A DNA stretch of 64,000 bases from Malus domestica (Eukaryota; Streptophyta; Magnoliopsida; Rosales; Rosaceae). The position numbers were made by a program, and so were the translations under genes. Shown here one piece after another: positions 58,359 through 64,000 of the stretch; position 1 is the first letter of the stretch, and the number at the start of each line of letters is the position of its first letter. The notes beneath the pieces were generated by a model. That model saw only the letters and a list, made by a program, of their open reading frames with translations, was not told the origin of the DNA and ran no database searches. The stretch spans positions 36,343,501 to 36,407,500 of the forward strand of contig NC_091670.1 of assembly GCF_042453785.1 (NCBI RefSeq). Reading direction: 5' to 3'.

Positions 58359-58845
58359 TTGTAAGCAACCCACATGATTGTAAGACTACGAATGACAGTC
58401 TACTCAAGTTTTTTTTTTTATTCGAATCTAGCTATCAAATCCAATACCGAATAAGATTTCCCATTTGCACTCGATGAAATTATGCCTTTTTTGTTCTTTT
58501 ATTATTTACGGGGTGTAAACTCAAAAAAAAAAAAAAAAAAAAAACAGAAAAGGTGCATGTGATTTAGGTTGATGTGTGAGCCTGTGAGTGGTGAATAGCA
58601 GAGTACAGAAAATCATACGACGACGTTTGGAGCAATTGAAGTCAATATATATTGACTACCGAGTTCTGTCAATTCGAGAGGAGAGAGAGAGAGCGCGACC
58701 GACCGCCGCTCACTCCCCACTCGTCTCCGACGAACGACAACAAACTTTAGACTTATCGCTTATCAGTGCTCATACTCTTATAAAACGACGCCGTCGCTGG
58801 ACCTGAGCCCTCTGGAGACGGAGGAAGAGGAAGAGAGGGAGAGAA
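58359..58845 (+). promoter_or_regulatory. Promoter and leader of the small membrane protein gene
   Basis: A run of 22 A (about 58519-58543) is followed by the likely leader. The stretch 58675-58845 is rich in GAGAGAGAGAGC and GGAAGAGGAAGAGAGGGAG, typical of plant 5' UTRs. No TATA box can be named with confidence. Confidence 0.4.
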
Positions 58846-59280
58846 ATGGCGTTTTTCATCGAAATTAGTGTAGCAGCGATCGCGGTGTTTCTGATTGCGG
58901 TGGCGATGGAATCGGACGGCCGAGAGCTGCGGCCGTCCGATCACGGCCTCGTGTACCAGGACCAGGCGCCGGCGAGCGCGAAGTCGCCGACGGAAGAGAA
59001 GTCGTTCTTCGTCGGGGGAGGAGGAGGAGAGAATTCGCCGGCGGCGGGTGACGCGGCACTGCCGAAGCCGAAGGCGATGAACTCGAGCGACGAGTCGTGG
59101 TGGAAGGGCGTGGTGGCACGTGACGGTGGGCGGGGTAGAGATCTCGTGAGGGACGTGCTGCTGGTGGCGAGCTTAATTTGTGGGATTGCCGGCGTGGCTC
59201 TGTTTGTGGCCTCTGCTTTCGTTTACGTCTTAAGGTACCGAAAGCATAAATCTTTACCGTCAGAAGCTCCGTCATCGTGA
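58846..59280 (+). CDS. Small membrane protein, 144 aa, unknown function
   Basis: A single-exon frame, GC-rich unlike its surroundings, starts at AGAAATGGCG, a good plant start context. Residues 1-20 (MAFFIEISVAAIAVFLIAVA) look like a signal peptide or signal anchor. Residues 25-100 are hydrophilic, with Pro, Ser and a Gly run (FFVGGGGGEN), then DESWWKGVVARDG. Residues about 107-130 (LLVASLICGIAGVALFVASA) form a transmembrane segment followed by a basic tail (LRYRKHKSLPSE). This fits a type I membrane protein with a short cytosolic tail. I do not recognise the family. An antisense frame of similar length (58865-59275, minus) is probably a by-product of GC-rich codons. The coding call rests on start context, composition and layout. 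Confidence 0.7.
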   Translation: MAFFIEISVAAIAVFLIAVAMESDGRELRPSDHGLVYQDQAPASAKSPTEEKSFFVGGGGGENSPAAGDAALPKPKAMNSSDESWWKGVVARDGGRGRDLVRDVLLVASLICGIAGVALFVASAFVYVLRYRKHKSLPSEAPSS

Positions 59281-61633
59281 GGTAATAATTATATTAAGAA
59301 ATAACTAATGTTCTTTGGATTTTTTCCCTTCAATTTATTTTCCACTTTTTTTCATGTAAATAAAATTAAGAGGTGAATCATATGTGATAGAGGATATTCC
59401 AAATTTTTATTTATATTAAATTTATCTAAATTATTCATCTAAATTATGATAAATATGGCGGAATTCGAACTTTAGTGCAAAGAGAAACATAGGGCTACCA
59501 ACTTGACTAAATCGAAATCTACTGAATTAGTATTAATCAACTTTTATTACATTGATACTTTTTATCATTAAGAGCTTGTTGAAATGTGCTTTTAAAATAT
59601 TCTTAGAACAAATTCTTAATAAAAGTTCAAGTAAATTCTGAAAAAACACTTAAAATGCTTCGTGGAAGAAAGCACATAATTAGTGCTTCTTGCATAAGGT
59701 GCCTTTGAAATAAAAAAATATTTTCTTTAAAAATGTTTTCAGTCATTTTAAAAGTACATCCAAACGAGTACCTTCCAAGTTTACATTTCCTTGCCTCCAA
59801 ATGGATAAGAGTTTTAATTAGTGAAGTTCATATCACTGGCTTGCAAGGATATGTAGCCTTGATGATCAAAAGTGTTTCCTCGAACAATATGAGGAGTAAT
59901 CTTTTGCAACGATACGTCCTAGTCAATGAGACGGGGTTTATGCAAAGATCTCTAAATTTTAAAATTTAAATGGTTGATTTTTCAAACCACTCTGGTAGAT
60001 ACCATGAAAACAGTTGTTGAATTTATGCTACATACTTTTTTTAAGATTTAAATTATAGTTAACACTAGGTTGGTAATGTATCGATGTATAGCTTTTATGT
60101 GGCATTAAATTGTTAGAGAATGCGAACTATGCATCCTCGTGGTATGTTCCGATATATACGATGAGAAATGTTAAGGAAACTCTTCATAGATTCTTTGTCA
60201 CCTTACAATTTTTTGTTAATTTCGTGTCAATATCATGAACATTATGGCAAAAACATAAAAGTGACAGAGAGTCTTTTTAACGTTTGAAATGGAGGGGGCA
60301 TTGTTGGTTGGAATGAGGATCCTCTCCTGATCCTCTTTGTGAGGATCCTGAGAATCTTCAAATCGTGTCCGTTTATTGTACATCATGCGGTTAGAAATCA
60401 TTTTAAATACTTTTATTTAAAATTAAATATAAATAATATCTGATAAAAATTGATCGCACGATTTACAAAGAACAGACTTAATACGAGGAATCCTCATTCT
60501 GTAGGCTGGTGAGGTTATAATCCAGATCCTCATTATGTTGGCTGGTGAGGTTATAATCCAGCCCACATGACATGGTTGACTTTGGGGTAGCTTGTGGTCC
60601 ACGTCACAAAGAATCAAAGACGATAATGAACTTAAGAACGCCTGCCTTCAATTCAATCTCCATCACCATTCATTTCATGTGGTCCTTGGCATACGAATCA
60701 GATGATGATAAACAACCAAAGAACATGGTTATTTGCGTCGGATCTTTTCCAAAGAATCGGATTCGGTTTAGTGATACCTTTCTTCCCGTTAATTAATTCT
60801 TAGTTTAGCGGTGTAATTTTACTTCAACGTGAAAAATCTCAAGTTTGAATTCCCATCTAGAAACTCAGCTTTACCCATTACTTTCAAATCAAAGATTTGG
60901 TTTAACTTGTGGCACAATAGCCGTATTTTCTTTTCTTTTTTGTCCCATGGACGGAACGGGGTAGTAGAACCATTCTCAATCTTGACTTCTCTATGTTTAC
61001 TAATCCTATTTCTTCACTCCTTTGCGTTTACTAACACATGGAATGGAATCATAAAAGTGTGGGATTTACTTTCAAGTCCCATAATGAAATACTTAAAATT
61101 TAAAAATCAAGAACCAGATCGACTAGGTGGTACTAGTTGATCCCGAATCATGACTTCCCCTGTTCCAAGAAAACATGTTGTCAAGTTTACTCTTCCATTT
61201 TCTTTCACCTCCACTAGGTCCACTTCCCTTCTAGAACTAGAAGATTCCAATGTGAAATAAGCAAAACCATTGTGACAAAGGGAATTATGATTTGATTTTT
61301 CTCAATCAAACGGCTATCCATTTATGACAGAAGGGCTACGATTCGAGTCGTGGAAACAATCTTGTAAGCAGGAAAAAAAAAACAAACAAACAAAGTAAGG
61401 ATAAAACTGCATATGATAGAGGCTCTCCGCCGCAACCCCTTGCAAAGCAAGGAACCTTGTTGGTTTGGGATCGTCCTTTATGCAATCCATTAACCGGAGA
61501 GACAATTGAATTTCTATAAACAAGTGCAAAAGAATGGAGTATGGTGCCGTTCCGTACAAAAATATATATAACTCAACCAAAAATTACAGGTTTTTATTAA
61601 ATAAGATGGACAAAAAATAATTAAATCGTTTAT
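59281..61633. other. Gene-free spacer with MITEs
   Basis: A GTGCTTTTA-type MITE relic spans about 59572-59775 (GAGCTTGTTGAAATGTGC start), resembling 23110-23340. A GGATCC-type MITE is at 60311-60499. Right after it a 22 bp segment GGCTGGTGAGGTTATAATCC (+AG) occurs twice, near 60505 and 60540. No gene recognised; short frames at 60572-61140 have no known similarity. Confidence 0.45.
60311..60499. mobile_element. Palindromic GGATCC-type MITE, copy 4 of 4
   Basis: Starts GAATGAGGATCCTCTCC and ends GAGGAATCCTCATTC. Inner CGTGTCCGTTTATTGTACAT faces GATCGCACGATTTACAAAGA. More decayed on the right arm. Confidence 0.75.
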
Positions 61634-63574
61634 CTATTGCTCAAGGGGCATCCACTCTAGTTCTAAATCTATTTCTCCACACTCAACATTCTGGAGCTTC
61701 AAAGACACCTCTTGTTTTACCTTCCCGTCGACAATGTTAACAGTGCTATCGTCTACAAGGGCATTGTCGTGCGATTTCAGCCATTTCCCGATTTGCATGT
61801 TCCCAAACATTCCTGCATCCCCGAATGCCATCGCAGATGTTATCAATGGCTGAAGATCAACCTCTGCTTCTCCCATTATGTCATCAGCCGAGAACGTGTC
61901 GTGATCAAACACCTGCTGCAATGTGACAAGCAGAAGGATTTCGGTAAACTACTTCCCATGTAATACATAAAGGTTTCTGATTAGACCAGAGGCAGAGGCT
62001 AATCTGTGATCCATGTATACCACAATTTACAAGTGAAAAAAAGGATAAAAGGAAAAACCTTTTGGAAGCAGTCAGATTGCATCAAAGTTTTCCTTGTCAT
62101 CAACACATATTTTGTTATGACATTTAACATAGGAATAGCGGGAGGTTGACGTGACTGCTTCCGGTGAGTATGGAAGAATGAGAATAAGAACTGCTATTCT
62201 ACCATGAACGGCTAACCAAGTTGTAGAAACATATAGCAAACTAGTTTTAATTTGGGTGTGTATATATATAGAGCGTGAGAGACCGTTATCCACGTATGAG
62301 TACAAAGAGAAGGCAGAGCAAAACATCTCATCAAAAACAAAATGTTTGCAAAGATGAAGAGGAAAAAAGGCATAGATATACGTACCAACTGTAAAGCTCC
62401 AAATCGCTCAGGTACAGACAGCATGAGTTCCTCATTCCAGACGGGATTCAAGTTACTCTTTATTACAGTCGTCCGAATAGTCTACATTATCACCAACATT
62501 GTCATCATCAAATACAGAAATGTCAGTCTCAAGTGAATAGAAATTCAAATTCTCTTATTAACATATCAGTTCGCAATCTATAAATAGGCTAATACGCTTA
62601 ATCAAATCTAGCCGTTTGCATGTGTCAACAACCTTGCTCTTTGAAAGTTTTACTCCCATGTTCCTTGTTACATGCAAACAATTAAAGATGAACTCTCTCT
62701 CTCTCTCTCTCCCGATCCCCTCTTTTCGTCCCTCCAAACCCTGTTTTTCTCTCTCTAATATCTCTCCTGGGGATATTTTGGATGTTCACTTTGACATGAA
62801 GCTCAAATAAAAGAATGTAACCAGGAGGCTAGGAAGTAAAGGGATCTCATAAATTCTACATGCTTCTGCATATCAAGCAGATTCTGTAGTTTCAATACCA
62901 AGGAAAAAGAAAATCGAAGAATTATTAACCTGCTTCCCAAGAGTCAGGATGACATAAGGATCGCTTGTCATCATATCTCGAATGGCTAAATTTGTGCCTC
63001 TAATCACCTTAACCTTCAATAAACCAATAAATTCTACCATGCCTTCCTGCTGCATATTTGAAGTATGGAACAAAGTTATATTCCACTCTCACAACGTATA
63101 TGAACGTTTACTTTAATACTCAAACTACATAATTGAAAGGCAGACATAAGGTGTGACAATATTTACCGATTTCTGTGAAGAATTTGAACGGAAACTATCG
63201 ATAATCTTTCGAGAAAAACTATTTGATTGGAGAGTGCTCTGGAGAGAGTTCTTTCTAGAAGGACCTGAGTTAATCCGCAAGCTAGGTTTCAGAAACTCTT
63301 GAAGCTCATACTTTGACCTACATGAATATGTGACTACTTTAAACATCTGAAAAATAACCCAACAATTGAATCTGCTCCATGGTAGATTCTAATTCTATAT
63401 CATAACTAACCGGATGAATTTTGAACGTTCCTCATGACCGGCATCTGGTCCAGGCTTTGAAAGTCCCTCAGGAATAAAAGCCTCGTAAATTGAATTAGCA
63501 GAAGAATTTCCTCCAACTTCTATCATTGCATCAATTTCATCATCAGACCATTCATCCAGGGTCACTGACAAAAC
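61634..63574 (-). CDS. AGD12: AGD12-type ARF GTPase-activating protein with C2 domain, C-terminal part (truncated by window edge)
   Basis: Five exons, 63574-63411, 63317-63167, 63049-62930, 62481-62386 and 61915-61634, encode the last 270 aa. AGD12/ZAC proteins pair an ArfGAP zinc finger, which stimulates GTP hydrolysis by ARF GTPases, with a C2 domain that binds phosphoinositides and calcium at Golgi and plasma membranes. Seen here: the end of the ArfGAP domain (VLSVTLDEWSDDEIDAM, YEAFIPEG, ERSKFIRSKYELQEFLKP), a Ser-rich linker, and a full C2 domain (GLLKVKVIRGTNLAIRDMMT, SDPYVILTLG, LNPVWNEELMLSVP, VFDHDTFSADDIMGEAEVDL) ending in DLELEWMPLEQ. No exon for the CxxC zinc finger lies between 63575 and 64000, which is therefore intron; the gene continues to the right. 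A CT repeat (62695-62712) and a CTCTCTC run sit in an intron. Confidence 0.93.
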
Positions 63575-64000
63575 CTGAACATTTCAAATTCATGTTGTTT
63601 AAGACAAATATATAATTGTAATAATGCACACGACTGGAGACATCACATCAGCATATAGAAAACATAAAATAATAATGAATATTGATCAATTAAGCAACAT
63701 TTGACAGATCACCGAGCAAGCCTGAAATAGTTCTACCATGCCTGTCATCCTAGAAACGAAAGAAGGAAAGCCAAAGAGAGATTTTTTTGGTAAAAGGACT
63801 GAAATAAACTTTCCAGTTTCCCTGCATTGCAACTCAAACAACCAAGGATGAACAATCAAAAGAACTTCCTTGATGAAAGCAGATTGGAATCAATTAGTTA
63901 TTTCGTTCACCAAGTTACAAGTACCCTTTTAGCTAGTTTCATGTTTTCAACTGGCAAATTGTTTCCATTAAAAAAATTTAAATTGGATGCATCCAGCAAT

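Noticed and set aside
58865-59275. 136-codon frame on the minus strand
   Set aside because: Arg/Pro/Ser-rich shadow of the GC-rich plus-strand gene with no recognisable features.
1-64000. CRISPR arrays, operons, bacterial signals
   Set aside because: The window is plant nuclear DNA; the direct repeats seen are LTRs, MITEs, a minisatellite and short tandem duplications.

Overview
This is plant nuclear DNA: intron-rich genes with GT-AG junctions, AT-rich spacers and many transposon families. The gene set is eudicot. An Au-type SINE, a Cassandra TRIM and a roughly 155 bp MITE (four copies) that I associate with apple and pear suggest a woody Rosaceae, most likely Malus or Pyrus; that last step rests on memory, not a search.

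Layout. 1-4610 (-): 5' two thirds of HEN1, the small-RNA 2'-O-methyltransferase, cut by the left edge before its catalytic domain. 4902-5824: a solo LTR with a 5 bp target duplication. 6352-9837 (-): GHR1, a leucine-rich-repeat receptor pseudokinase. 11405-12210: hAT-like MITE holding a second MITE. 13720-19233 (-): OLA1/YchF ATPase in 12 exons, with an Au SINE in one intron. 19440-25012: a transposon stack (PIF/Harbinger relic invaded by a Cassandra TRIM, a Tourist-like MITE, a hAT MITE with an 8 bp duplication, and a Mutator-like element with 222 bp arms around a purine tract). 25167-34890: a young Tat-lineage Ty3/gypsy element inserted into a decayed 18S rRNA fragment. 35880-38015 (+): a VTC2/GDP-L-galactose phosphorylase paralogue that lacks the catalytic histidine motif. 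38855-41419 (-): HERK2-type CrRLK1L receptor kinase. 42-49 kb: gene-free, MITEs and SINEs. 49193-52860 (+): WPP domain-associated coiled-coil protein. 53754-56834 (-): AAE14, o-succinylbenzoyl-CoA ligase of phylloquinone synthesis. 58846-59280 (+): small unknown membrane protein. 61634-right edge (-): AGD12-type ARF-GAP with C2 domain, cut before its zinc finger.

The genes do not form one pathway. As I recall the Arabidopsis loci, HEN1, GHR1 and AGD12 lie near one another on chromosome 4 (At4g20910, At4g20940, At4g21160), while OLA1, HERK2 and AAE14 lie together on chromosome 1 (At1g30580, At1g30570, At1g30520). The window interleaves both sets, as expected of an ancestral segment that Arabidopsis duplicated and then fractionated.

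The most interesting points are the intact but probably non-catalytic VTC2 paralogue, the 18S rRNA relic split by the retrotransposon, the two-block synteny, and the well-dated stack of nested elements with readable target-site duplications. I saw no undescribed multi-gene system.
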